Source: Fennellomyces sp. T-0311 (Eukaryota; Mucoromycota; Mucoromycetes; Mucorales; Lichtheimiaceae). From it: 64,000 nt of DNA. The position numbers and the translations under genes are program-made. The stretch is taken from positions 1 through 64,000 of the forward strand of contig JALLLT010000058.1 of the NCBI GenBank assembly GCA_025266875.1, given 5' to 3'. The notes beneath the pieces are model-generated. The model saw nothing but the letters and a program-made list of their open reading frames with translations, had not been told where the DNA came from and searched no databases. Shown one piece after another: positions 46,061 through 58,776 of the stretch; within the stretch, counting starts at the first letter, position 1, and every line of letters begins with the position of its first letter.

Positions 46061-49000
46061 GTCCTTTGAAATAGCGATAGACAGCCCTCTAATTGCGATG
46101 TTAAAGGCCGCGGCGTCATCTCTTCCGTAGGTACTGTTTCGATGGCAAGGGCAACGGATGTTCGTACACCTCAGTGCGCCATTTACAGTCTTCAGTTCGC
46201 CTTCTCGACGGTACTTATGCAGCTTCATTGAGCTCAAGCATACGGGACATGTTTTACTTGAGTAGTCCTCCGAGATGGTCACCATAATATCTTCATCTGG
46301 GGCATCTATTCCTTGTCCCAGCGCGGTCAGATTCGCTCTCCTGTGGTCTTTGATGCGCGAGTTTATTGGCCGGTACGAGCCTAGCAACCATAGCAAAATG
46401 TTAGCAGACAGAGTATTACTGGTGCCATTTGTTTACCATTGAACGTAATTGTGGCTCCTTCTCGCCAAGCACTAGTCAACTTGCGATGGTATGTGACACC
46501 TCGTATTTCACGTGTTCTTTTTTCTTTTGAACGTTTCTTAGTATCATCAATTTGTCTCGCTCTCCTACGACTCCTGTTGGCAGAATGGGCGTTATCAAGA
46601 CGTGCGGTGTGTAGGTGGCGGGCTGTATATCGTTTCCCTTTTGTAGGTCGCAGCGGGTTGGTTGTCGTACTTCCAGATGCATGGCTAGCAACTTTTACAT
46701 AGGCATCTTGGAGTGTGAGTGTTGAAATTGTGGCCGCTGTCACCAGCCCTGGGTCAACGCCCCTAATGTTCATAGGCGAGCCGTTGTGTAATGCATGTTT
46801 GATCCGCTCTTTAGCAGCTGCCTAAGGGTTCCACAGATGCCTTTCAGTTTATCTGAGAAAGCCTCGCACGTATTTTCTTACCATTTCTTTCGAAACTTCT
46901 TGAACTTTGTCAGTAAGCCCTCGAGCAGCACGGTTGGTAACATATAAATTGGCTCGCGCTTTCTTAAGCTCTTTCTCCTGTTCCCTGATCGTCTGCTCCA
47001 GATCCGCAACTGCCACTCGTGCAGACTTCAGCCTTCCATACAACCTGTAGTCCCATACTGGCGCCGGCTTTTGTTGCCGTAATAGTCGGTGCTCGTGCCC
47101 AAGATCCGCTCGCTCCCTTTCCGCCTTTGGCAGGTTTCGGCGCATGGCTGTCAGTTCACCTGAAAGCTTATTGATATTTGCTTCCAGTTTCTGTGCCTGG
47201 TCGTCAAGTTGTTTTAAAATCTTCCTGCGCTTGGGGACCTGGATGGGCTTGGCTTTCACAGTTGCCTTCCTTTTCTTGGAACAGGAGGCCTTTTTGGCTT
47301 TGCTTTTCTTGGAACCTTTGGGCTTCTTGGGACTCTTCGCCTTGACCTTTCCTTTGTGGTCTTTGGTTTTACCCTTAGATCCTTTAGTCTTTCTGCGGTC
47401 TTTGCCCTTGCACTTGGTTCCAAGAACGCGAACCGTGCGATAGTTGACAAAGGTGAACCGGTAGCGATTTGATAGCCCTTGTTTACCGAGCACAGCATTG
47501 ATTTTCGGCAAGTTGAAAAATGCACCCATTGTTGCGCTCCGGCCTTCTCCACGGTATGTCGCACGCTTACTGGTCATCATCTTCCTGTTGTCGACCGGTA
47601 TGTCGTGGGTTTTTGAGAATAGTGTATAGACAACGTCTGGTGAGAGGTGGATGGAATGGTCCGTGCCGTCGACTTTCGGTGATACCGCCCACTCATTCTG
47701 CTGCGGGACGATCAAGTGGATAATTCGGTTGGTAATGATAGCAAGTGGTAAGCATTGGTGAACACAAAGGTCATCCATGGCGCCATCAGCCTGCGGTGTA
47801 TAGAATGGTCGGATCCCATTAGCGATGTCTGCAGCCACCTGACACTCTTTATCCGTTAAGGTACACCCACGGAAGGTCGCATTCTTGATATCCTTGGCAG
47901 TCGTTGTTTTAGAATTGCTATTGAGTATACCCGTGATGATCGCGACAAGAGCACGAATTCCTCTTGCAGAAGTTTCCTTTTCATCGGGCGACTGCTCTTT
48001 TCCTTCTGCAGGTGTCTCTTCCTCTTCGTTGCCATCAGACAGATCCAAGGGGTGAAGTTCCTCCGGATCTGGAACCACGTCTTGTTCGCCGCTTGTGCGC
48101 GATACCGCATTGGCATTAGTTGCTCTTTTGCGTCTCTACATAGTCGAAATTTAGAGAAGATTGCATTGAGACGTTTCAAACGAAATTCAAGTACCTGCTC
48201 CAGGCTGCGCTCAAACTTCCTCAAGAGGTTATCGGTGATATGTGTTGGCCGTTGGCGGACAATGGCCCTGGTTAGATCGGAAAGTAACCACACGCATTCG
48301 GCACCTCTTGCTCTTGATTTACCCTTGGCGGAATCCTTTTTCTTCTGTTTCTTCTCGGCAGCTTTCTTTGCCAGGAGCTCAAGATAGCGACGAACTCGCT
48401 TTGGCGCAAGATTCAAGCGTAACAGAGCCGTCAACGTGACTCTGAGATCACGTCTGTGTCTCTTTCGAGTCCAAAGGTTTTTGCACGCTGTACTGAATTC
48501 ACGTAACGCATTGGTCATGCTTGGTAGACTTTTTGATTTTCTTGCGAATCATGGCAAATTCTTTCCGTTCAGCCCCTTCCCGAATGCTATTACCTACACA
48601 GCCTGATAAAAGGTGGAAATGAGATTAAAAAGCCGTGGATACGGGTATGGCGATGCTATACCTGACAATAGATTGGAAAAATGAGCATACGAATATATTC
48701 CAGCTTTGTCCAGAGCAGAGAGGTCGTTGGGGATAGCCGCCACAGGGACAGTGGTTTCCTTGTTATCGAAATCGAACTGAGGGGCTACGTTCTTGATGTC
48801 AAATTTGAGCTTCTCAACTTGAACGCCACAAATTTTCGCCGCTGACCCATCTGCGATTAGCTCGGTGAGTTTGGCAACCGCGACGCTCAGACCATCCATG
48901 CATTCTGCGACACGTTTCTGTTCATGAAGGACCGTGGTAAGAAATTCGTCATGGTTCACTTCTGGACGAAGAATCGATCGTAATGTAAATGTGACCGTGC

Positions 49001-50245
49001 GGCTCTCTTTGCTACGTTTGCTCTTTACATCCTTCGCGCCAGAACCACCATTCTCGCTTGAGCTGTCGTCGTCGTCGCTCGAATCGTCCTCATCGCTTGA
49101 ACCCTCCTCGTTACTGGGGTCGCTGTCATCACCGGCGGCTGTATCATCTATGTCGCAGCCATCGTTGGCTCCACCGAGGAACCGTGTTGCCATACACTTC
49201 CAATTTTCATCCGTGGAGGTGTCAAGTGTCTTTCGGACGCCTTCGATATAGGAGCTTCCTTGACTACGGAAGTAACCGAGCCTGTCATAGTCTTTGTAGC
49301 CCTTCAACCGGTCCGAAAACCACTCTTTAGATAGATCAAGATGTTTCGGTGCCTTGCCGCAATTGTATCGCTCATTGAATTGAAGAATTTTGGAAGGGCA
49401 CGAGCGTTGTTGTGCCTTTCTTCATAGTTGTTGAGATTCATTAAAGCATCGGTCTTGTCTTCAGAGCTTTCCATAAGATCGATAATGGTGCTTTTGAAAT
49501 GCTTGACAACACCGGCCTCGTACACATCAATGATCTCTTCACATTTGATGCCTGTCTGAGCCCGCGGGGTTCGTGAAGAGCTGGCCGCCATTGGCGCTGT
49601 TTGTCTTCCCTTCACTCTTCTTGTCGCTCGTTCCGCGCGTGTTGTCGAAATGGTTTTCGATCGTTTCTTACATGCAGCTGGTTGATTGCTTGAAGCTTTT
49701 GGCTTTTGTTTCCGAACTTTGGGAGGCTATAACGCGATCTGATTAGCATCAGGTTAATATATTAACTTCTACTGACGACTTACCTTGTAATCGATAACAT
49801 CATTTAATTGAAACCACTCAGGCGGAGCACCAAGGAAGCTGTCGATGTGGTGGAGCATCGCGATTGTGGCACTGCTGCCATCCGGGTTGATTACGCGTGG
49901 TGCACGTCTTGACGAGAAGTAATAAACCCGCCAGTCATGCAAGTACGCAAGCGCCACAAGGAGGGACAGACCACGGACCTTGACCTTCTGACTACTCTGG
50001 GTCATAATCGCTACATCGTGTTCCTTTTTGCTGTTCAGGGTTTGTGCAAGAGTTGTCGATGTTTGGGTTGCCTCGAGACCGCTTCTCTTCAAAACCTTCA
50101 TGACTTTGGTGAGGTTCTCTCTCCCCGGAATACGCTCTGCCAAATGCCTGGTTGCGTCCTCAAGCCGTTCTGCAGAAAGTTGTATGGTGTCGATTTGAAG
50201 ATTGCTGGCAGAAGTGAAGCGAGTTGCACCGTAGTGAACATCCAT
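45980..50245 (-). CDS. Fanzor (eukaryotic TnpB-like RNA-guided nuclease) with long N-terminal extension
   Basis: Predicted exons, 5' to 3': 49784-50245; 49726 to about 49440; about 49430-48662; 48503-48602; 48195-48441; 46882-48135; 46437-46821; 45980-46380. All junctions are in frame except one near 49350-49440. The last two exons hold the nuclease: RuvC-I Asp in RGVDPGLV (46753-46755), Glu in ISEDYSSKTCPVC (46268-46270), a zinc ribbon (CPVC ... RCTNIRC) and RuvC-III Asp in YGRDDAAAFNI (46118-46120). The glutamate just before the ribbon matches the relocated catalytic Glu reported for Fanzors, as I recall. Before RuvC-I come a coiled coil (about 46900-47230) and a Lys-rich linker (about 47250-47440); further upstream is an acidic Ser/Asp stretch (about 49060-49140). 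The first two exons might be a separate gene. It would cut DNA guided by an RNA from its 3' flank; activity is unproven. Confidence 0.82.
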
Positions 50246-51614
50246 TATGGTGAATGGAGTGGAAAAAAGAGAGAGGAAGATGGCAAGCTGTGCTTTCCCA
50301 CCCTCTTGTTTTTTTCGCTGCAACTCTGACACAACTTCCTGGCGTCCATTCTCAAATCCAACCCTGCAATGTTTACTTCGGCTGTCAACCGATGGGATCG
50401 TTACACAGTGCGTACCATTGTCTTCATGCAGCTATGTACCCTTTGCTTGCTTCCAGAATGACGACTGCCTTTCCATATATCACACACCACCTCTGCTCTT
50501 TTCACATCAGTGCTACCCCATGATGTCATGTATACGCAACAGCATCCCGTACCCCACATAACAGTTTACCACCGCTTTCCATTGATTGATTGAAACTTTT
50601 CTATCAGCAGTCCCTATCATTTCCTTTTCTATGCAAGAAAAATCATAACTCCTACTGCAGCTAGGCAGTAGCTCATGCGGTGCAGAACGATAGAGAATAG
50701 CGACATGCATGAAACGAGAAACTCACTAGCTCATACGAAGACTCCATTCAACGATTTCCTCATCTGGCTTGAACTCAGTGATACAGATTCATCGACTCCA
50801 CCTAGCCAGCACTTTCGAGAACGGACCCCCACGCTCTCTTTCTTTCCTCTTGTTCACCAGATTCACCAACTTTTCACTCTTAATTTTAACCCTCTGATGC
50901 ATGAGTTTTTTTCTCTACTCCCATCGAGATCGGGCAGAGCGGCAATACGAATAGCGATGCGCTTCAAGTGATATTACTTTTGTAAAGCGATAATAAAATA
51001 TTGTTTGATCCAGACAGTTTGTAAACCGTACACGATGGTTACCAGACGATGCACTGCTCTCCCAGCTGATCCCGCACCTACCTCGCAGCCGCACTAGCTG
51101 CTATGACCAACTTCATAAAACCGATCTATGGCAGTGCCTGCACCACAGACCGGCCCTGACAATCTTAGTCATGCAATAAACTAAAGGGAAAAAAGGAATA
51201 TGTCAAACGCTATGTGTTGCTTTTTCCTCTGACAAAACTTATGACAGGAAGGTCATCTTCATTAGCATTCTAATCGTGTACCAATGAATTTAATGACGCT
51301 AATGGTTCTAATGGTGCAGAAACGTAAAAATTTGTGCTCTTGTTTATATTAATCTTCCTATTACATTGCTTTTTTACGGTAATCTTTTTCAACATTCCTC
51401 ATTTCGCATTGGCCGTTTTTTTATATCCACTGAAACAGCGTAGCATTTCCTAAATTTATTCTTCTTCCCAAATCATAAATGCTACATACACCCCTTCGTT
51501 TCATTAGAGATCATAACCTTTTTTTTGCCTCTATTTTGTTAGCATGGCAACCAAAAGCGTGACAGACACCCAGCCAGCCGTATCGACCAATCCCTAAAAG
51601 CTTTTCAAACTCCG

Positions 51615-51640
51615 TTAGAACGCCGAATTAGAACGCCGAA
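51615..51640. repeat. Tandem duplication of TTAGAACGCCGAA
   Basis: Two perfect 13-bp copies, flanked by ACTCC on the left (51609-51613) and its inverse GGAGT on the right (51644-51648). Confidence 0.85.
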
Positions 51641-52600
51641 AAAGGAGTAATACTGTAATGGCAATCGAGAGATCTAAATCAAAGAGCGGTTAATACCACC
51701 AGGATATTAAAGTGGCGGTATGAGAGGTAGATAAAGCAGGAATTTATATAGCAGTATAAGAGGGGACTTCAGTGACTTTCCATATTAGCGTAATTACGTA
51801 GTAATTGCACTTCTTTAATAGCTCTATAAAAAACTGTATGTTGTAATTGCTCGGTACCTTTTTGGAAGACATAGAGTCTTCTGCGCAAAAACAAATCGAA
51901 TACGCACCCAACTTACCTTCTTTTATGTTTATAATCTTTAGAAGCTCACTCAACTCTCCTAATAAAGAGAAGTACTAAAGTAATGCTTCCCGTTAATCAC
52001 CTGTGCTTCGCCTTTTGAAAACAAAAGGAAGCTATAGCATGGCGAATCGTACAGGGAGACAGATGTCGTTACAGACGAATCCAGTGTCATGGTTTGATTT
52101 CCATAGTAAACTAGATTATTGACGTGTCCAAGTGCTTTAATGTGAGTATGCACTCCTATAGTATAGATTGTAAATAGTCTTGGACGTATTGTGTATGCAT
52201 TGTGGTCGTTAGCATTGAGTGTGGTGCACATTGTGGTACAGCTTCATGGCATTCAAATTGTTCCTGGTGTCCCCTTCTTTTCAAAATCCATTAGGGAGCT
52301 CAATCAGCATGGTTGTTGTTTTTTGCCTGTTTTGCTTGATAACCGTGTTGTACCATTTTTGATTCTAGTGGACACTGTGTCCACCTCAACTCTTGTAGTA
52401 GTAAATATGTTATAACACTGTAAACACCCTTATACGTTAAGGAAAGCGTACCTTTCTACATTTATCAACTTGTTGTTGAAGGTACGTGTACCATTTACAA
52501 TGAGAGTAGTGCCGTTTATAGTGGAAGTTCTTTCCTCATGCTGTGTAAGTAACGGATTTACGGGTGAAAGCATCAACGCCATCCCGTGTATGATTAGTGA

Positions 52601-53080
52601 GTGCAAATAATATTACTTTTGCCCTGCTACTTACCGAAGATTGGGGATCTCTTCAACTGTACTAAAGTACCTATGCTTATATGGGTTGAATTGGCTAGGT
52701 TGATGACTATCGTGCAGATTACGACCAATAGATCATCTTTTATCAGGTTCTGTGGTAGCAGTTTGGTAAAGAAGCTTCTTCGCATGCTCCCCACCTATAC
52801 ATTCCCTCTTGTAGTTCAAAACTTTCCGAAACCATACAGTTATGATAGTAAGCTAATTGCACCTTTCATATCGTATATTATCCTCGTTCTAGCAAAGCTT
52901 TTCAAAGCTATCCATATCCAGCGGGCCCTTGAGCAAGTTAAAGGTACTCTTCACTGTGAAATCAGTGATTCGAAACTCGTTGACATAACTACGAGAATAT
53001 CCCGGCCAGAGTTTTTATCTATGACCTTCTTTGTACCTACTTTAGCACTGGTGTTTTTGCCGTTCCATACAGCGACCTAA
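52601..53080 (+). pseudogene. Possible copia-like polymerase remnant
   Basis: A 159-codon open frame in AT-rich DNA. The stretch IAPFISYIILVLAK followed by IHIQRALEQVKGTLH loosely resembles the RPDISYAV...HW.A..RVLRYLKGT end of copia reverse transcriptases. The match is weak and the rest is unrecognisable, so this may be chance. Confidence 0.2.
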
Positions 53081-55219
53081 CATGCTCGAAAGCGGTAATG
53101 ATGACATGATGGATGACAGTGCGAAGGGGCTCCTGCTAGTAAAGAGTACTCAGTAGCTCTTCGTAAGCACTTCTGGGCATAGGACCCTACCTCCTTGGTG
53201 GTTTCTTCGATAATATATAACATCTTGTTGCATTCAAGTGTTCCATTGCTATCTCCCCATGCTTTGTACAGCATAAGCAGCCACCGTTATCAACAATGTT
53301 CCGACACATATAAAATATTCTTCAAGAACAAACAACTTTCTCTCGTTGATTGCTACGATATCATCTATATTCAGCTTCATAGATCTAAGTACATCTTCCT
53401 TTAATCGATTCCCTTGCTGGCAGTTAGATCTACAGAACATATTCGAGCGCCCGACGGTCGTACTTGGGCCGCCGATCCATCGCTTATCTGTGATCGTGCC
53501 TAGACAAGCATCAGTACTAATGAGAAAAGGCAAAATATTGTGTACACGTTCGAATACCACGAAACGGTGGAGATTTGTGAGTTTTTGAAAGGCAGCTTCA
53601 CAATGAGATCAGATAATTTCAAGCGAAGGTAGAAACATACAGGTCACTCTATATCATGATTTTCATCATACTCAAAAGAAGAAACATAATGTACGTTGTC
53701 ATATTAGTAACGGAAGTCCAACTATGATTTGTGTGGGCACTTGCATGTTTCATATTATTAAGTTACTATGATATGACGGCTATGAAGCACTTTTCGTCCG
53801 GCACGTCTCTCCTTGTATCACATCAAAGGATTGACGGAAAACGTACCGACATAATATAATAAAGGCCTATTACCTCCCATAAAAATAAATAATAACTTTT
53901 GAACTAATATAATGAAGGTTCGATGTAGACTTAATGGAAGCTATCCGACAAATCTCGACATAGCTTCGTTAATAAAGGTCAATGAATATCTAGTGCTACT
54001 TTTAATGGAAATATATTAGTGCTATAATCCACTTACAGCAATGCTTTCATGAATAATTTACCAAAAGTACCTCAATAGAGAAAGTAGAAGGCCGACTGCA
54101 ATCAGTATTTTATGAGAACTTCATAAACAAGTATGAGATCGAAGCATATGCTAAATAAATATACACTCTCCAGCGACTCCCGGCAACGTAGTCCAAATCA
54201 TCTTGATTGGTTTTCCAAATCAACGAGAAGACAAAGATGAGCGAAAAGTTTTCATGACCTAGCCATTTTTGGCATTTAGGCATGCACAATAAGGGTGAAA
54301 TGCATAAAATGCCGTGCCGCGGATGATGATGCACATTGGGTGTCATAAAAAACTCCAAATCTTCCGATATAGGTTCCGACGCAAAGAAAGTGCATAGCCA
54401 TATCCATTACAAACAGTATGGCAGGACAGACTTGAAGCTTTAGTACGTAGAAAAGCAGCGTGCGCACTTCAAGAAAACTAATGGTCACCCAACAAGAGAG
54501 GAAGAAAATCGAAAATAATCTATCTTGGAGGCTACTTTTCGGCATCAAATTCATTATCACAACTTTGAAGCTTAGGTAAATGTAACAGGTAAGTCACTTT
54601 CAAGGTTTTGTAGCTATAGGTCAACCCTTGGTCGCCAGAAAACTGTTTCCATGACATCGGCCTTTCCGGAATAATTGATAGCCTTATCTAGTAAAAATCT
54701 ATCGGCTTGTTACAGTAACTGAAGATTATTTATTTCTATTGTAACACATGAATACGCTACCACACCAAGAGATGTCACGCAAAAAATACTTTTCCAGAGA
54801 TATTTCATCCTCCCATAGTACATAATTAAAGACTCGTACATTAACAGATAAAATATTAGCTGCTTTACTAATGTAACAGTAGTATATATATGGCATAGAT
54901 TAACCAAATGCAATAAGAGTTTTCCTTGATGTAACCATTATTAATCACTTCATATTGACAACCATTACCATTATAACACAGCTATGAAAGCGCAGCACAG
55001 CATTACTTAACTATTTAAACTGTCACCTATATTACGTGTTCCCAAAGAATTTTTTCATAAGCCTGCATCGCCTGTCCACTCCTTTATCCTCTAATATAAC
55101 ATTTCGTGCGTTACGCGACAGTAACTTGGTATGGATTACTATAATAAGAGATAGTACTTTCAGTATACTATACAGCGTAGAGCAGTACCGAGACAGTATC
55201 TGAATATTCTGTGTTGTAG

Positions 55220-56911
55220 ATGCGTACACTCAATCCCGCCACACTCTTTTTTTCTGGACTTACGCTTGTCCCTGCTCTTGTGACAGGACAGCTTAGTGGC
55301 CCTGTCGGACCAAAGATATCTGTTGCTGACAAGGCCACCAAAAAAATCTGCAACGTTCTCGATTATGGAGCTGTTGCGGATAAAAAGACAGATCTTGGCC
55401 CAGCACTTGGAGATGCATTTTTTGATTGTGCTCGAACAAACGACGGCGGTGTTGTTTACATTCCAGAAGGCGATTATGTCATGGAAACTTGGGTCACCCT
55501 TAATGGTGGTGAAGGGTGGGCACTGCAACTCGATGGTACCATCTATCGAACCGGTACCGGCGGCGGCAACATGATTATGATCAAGCGCACGAGTGATTTC
55601 GAACTCTTCTCTAGCACCGGCAAAGGTGCAATCCAGGGCAACGGTTACCAATTTCATGCTGATGGAAGCCTTAATGGCCCACGCATTCTCCGTCTTGCCA
55701 TGGTCGACAGATTCTCCGTACACGACGTTGCTCTAACTGATGCACCTGCATTCCACTTTTCCATTGATACTTGCACTAATGGTGAAGTTTATAACATGGC
55801 TATCCGTGGCGGCGATCATGGTGGTCTGGACGGTATTGACGTTTGGGGCGAGAACATGTGGATCCACGACGTAATGGTCACCAACAAGGACGAGTGCGTT
55901 ACTATCAAGAACCCATCGCATAACACGCTGATCGAAAATATTTATTGCAATTGGAGTGGTGGCTGTGCATTCGGTTCCCTTGCCGGTGGGATTAACATTT
56001 CCGATATCACATACCGCAATGTTTACACTGTTCGCTCGAATCAGATGATGATGATCAAGTCAAACGGCGGTAGCGGTACTGTTTCTAATGTCTTGTTTGA
56101 GAGCTTTATCGGACATAGCAACGCATACTCCTTGGTTTTCGATCAGTATTGGAGTAAGATGGGTACAGCGGACGGCGATGGTGTTCAACTTACCAATTTT
56201 ACTATCTCCAACTGGAGAGGCACATGTTCGAATGGTAAGCAGCGTGGACCTATCAAGATGAACTGTGCCGATGGTGCCCCATGCACTGATATCAAAATTG
56301 ACGATTTTGCCATGTGGACAGGTAAGTCATCATTGTTTACTAAAGCTATTTTTTTTACACGATGCTAACAAAACAATGTAGAAACTGGAGACGTTCTCGA
56401 CAATTACTGTCGGTCTGCCTATGGTGTGGGTACCTGTTTGAAGGAAAATACTCCTACACCTACTGCATACGAAGTAACCCATGTCACGACTACCATTGCA
56501 CCCTCGAATTATCCCGCTCCCACCATGGATGATGACGTTGAAGACAGCTTTGGGTTTACTCTTCCTATTCCAATCCCTACCATCCCAGCTTCCTTCTTTC
56601 CTGACACTCCACCAATCAGTGCTCTTGCCGGCAGTGCGTCTGATAAGACGGTTGACATCGCCCAGGTTGCTTATCAAGTCACTTCTTCTAGTACCACCAC
56701 TACTAGCACCTTGGTAACGACGACAGCAACCAGGCCCGTTACTGCGACAACTACAGCAACCACTTCCATTGCTACGACTACTATTCCAACTACAACAACC
56801 AAGGCGAGCCTCACCCCAACTGAGACCAATATACCGCGGCGTCACCGTAAAAAGCAGCACAAACACAGCTGCAACAAATCCCACCACGAGTCCAGCGAGG
56901 AAGAGGATTAA
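55220..56911 (+). CDS. Secreted GH28 pectinase, rhamnogalacturonase-like
   Basis: Two exons (55220-56321, 56382-56911) give 543 residues. The signal peptide is the first ~23 residues (ending near LVTGQLSG). The parallel beta-helix starts with [19 protein letters not shown]. Active-site regions are [24 protein letters not shown] and [11 protein letters not shown]. This variant of the GH28 motifs (KDECV, absence of the NTDG and RIKT blocks) points to rhamnogalacturonan hydrolases rather than polygalacturonases. The catalytic domain ends near CLKEN. It is followed by an unusual tail: Pro/acidic, then a Thr-rich probably O-glycosylated stretch, and a Lys/His-rich then acidic end. No GPI-type hydrophobic terminus is seen. 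The enzyme acts outside the cell on plant pectin. Confidence 0.93.
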
Positions 56912-57731
56912 AATTAGGTAATAGTTTGTGTACATACTCCAAATGATGTATTTCCAAACAACACTTGCATGGCTATGTATGTGCAAAATAAAATAATATA
57001 CTGGCTACTGTACATTCATATAGTTTTATCATTATCATTATCATTATCAGAATTTTCATTCCTGATATGGAACTGGTCGATGTGCGCAAAAGAATAGGGA
57101 ACCATGCACGCTAGAGTGTATAGAAGCGCAAGTGCGGAAATGGTTATTCCTAATAGCCTTTAAGGTCTATGTGTGTACGTAAGAATATACGTCATCGCCA
57201 ATTGTGTCAGAAATAGCTACTCAGCCCTCGAAAGAAGATAAGCTTAGGTATAATATACGTACCGATTAGGTCACAGTCCTGAATCGCAGCATTGCTCAAA
57301 TAGTCGTGCGAGTCGTGGAAAAAAGAATAGTACATGGGTATATTTCCTGCAGCGGCGATGTGTATAAAGCGGTAAGAATATGGGGCAGCAATCAGACATA
57401 ATAAAATTATGTGGCAACGTATCAGCTAACTAGGACAAGCGATCTGGAGCGGCTTAGACTGGAGGGTTTTTACTCAACAAGTCTTTCAGATAGGTATCAA
57501 TAAGTTTGTAGGTCAGAAAACCGAATACAACAATCATCTATAGCTTAACTATGGATTTTCAGCATTTATATATACCACGGTCAGATAGCGTGGACGGAGC
57601 TTTTGTGTCACTAATTTGGTTAACCACTCAATAATCTTAACGGTTCTATTAAATAGACATCCAAAGTTCGGACATACGCGCACACGAATTTTTGTCGCTT
57701 AATGACAAATTGTAATACGTATATTTTGGTA
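56912..57731. other. Intergenic
   Basis: No gene seen. It contains a TTATCA-type hexamer microsatellite at about 57026-57049. Confidence 0.5.
57026..57049. repeat. Hexamer microsatellite (TTATCA)n
   Basis: Four perfect units of TATCAT/TTATCA. Confidence 0.85.
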
Positions 57732-58776
57732 TCAATTACTGTCGTCGGTATGGGCAGAGGAGTTTCCTTCAGCAAAGACTTTTGTAACCGTGACCAAGGA
57801 TGGGTCAGCAGGTCTTCGTATGGGTACTTTCATGATATCCATTGGCGGTCGCCCGTCCAGCGCTTTGCGATAAAGTTTTTCCAAGTCGGGCCAACGTGAT
57901 GCAAAGGATGCGTGACCTATTCGATCTTCTTTATCGATATGCTCATTAATGGCATGTAACCTGCTCAAAATATCGACAGCATATTTTCGAGTTGATTGAG
58001 CATATGCCGCAATCCTTTTCACTATATTATGACAAGTCAACGATTAAATAATGCTTGCAATAAAGAAAAGACATTGTGCTGACCTTCTATCAGTTTTTCT
58101 GATGCATTCTTTGCTTGGTTAAGTCCGAGCGTTAATGCTTGAGCAGTTCTCACACTTAGCCCTTCTACATGCTTCACTCGTTGCAATAATAGTCCCTATA
58201 TCACGGGATATGAGTGCCAGATTAATTAATGGCATAGGGAAACAGTACCTGGTCCTGATGGATTTTTCTTTTGTGTTTCTCGGTATATTTTTGTAACTCG
58301 ATCAGGATTTCTGCCAAATCCTTGTGGTTGACTAAAATATCTATTAATCGATATTGTTGCCGTGATATAGTTACCACTCACTTTCATCGTTATCATCTTT
58401 CATGTTTGTCGCAGATTTTAACCCGATTGTTATACCGAGTAGGCTTTCTAATCCAAAGCTGCGTTCGGATTCTTTGATAAGTGGTTGAAACTTTTTGCAT
58501 TTTATGAATAATAGTTGGATAAGCAGACAGATAGAATAACATACTGGTTTAATGCGTCGCAACCTCTGCAGCTCTGGTTCTTCCTCGTTTGAATCTGAGG
58601 CCGTCACTTGAATCACTCCCTATGAAGCTGGTGAATTCGGTTGCCATATGAATCCCTGAAGATAATACCTCGGTTTCTCCAAGTAAAGCTGTATTTAATT
58701 CGTCGCTTTCTAAGATAGAGTATTAAAGATTGTCAACACCAGTTATTCAGGCATCACCTTGTGTCCTGGTTACCAT
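57732..58776 (-). CDS. BORC complex subunit 5-like protein
   Basis: Seven exons (58758-58776, 58669-58709, 58545-58619, 58382-58490, 58249-58340, 58084-58195, 57732-58021) give 245 residues, all in frame. The marker is GVIQVTASDS followed, after a polar stretch, by LRRIKPFQPLIKES, matching the conserved N-terminal region of BORCS5. The rest is alpha-helical with LLQRVKHVEGLSVRTAQAL and VDILSRLHAINEHI, as in the coiled-coil part of the family, ending before a basic tail. BORCS5 is the lipid-anchored subunit that tethers BORC to lysosomes and so positions them through Arl8. The N-terminal glycine for myristoylation seen in animals is absent here (MVTRTQ). Assignment rests on two short conserved blocks plus architecture. 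Confidence 0.72.

Larger units (their letters stand above)
50246..55219. other. 5-kb AT-rich, gene-poor region
   Basis: No supported intact gene. It holds a 13-bp tandem duplication (51615-51640), a doubtful retroelement-like open frame (52601-53080) and several AT-rich open frames without motifs. The last ~100 bp form the GH28 promoter. Confidence 0.45.

Noticed and set aside
46439..46702. Plus-strand hydrophobic open frame over the Fanzor
   Set aside because: Antisense shadow of the RuvC exon.
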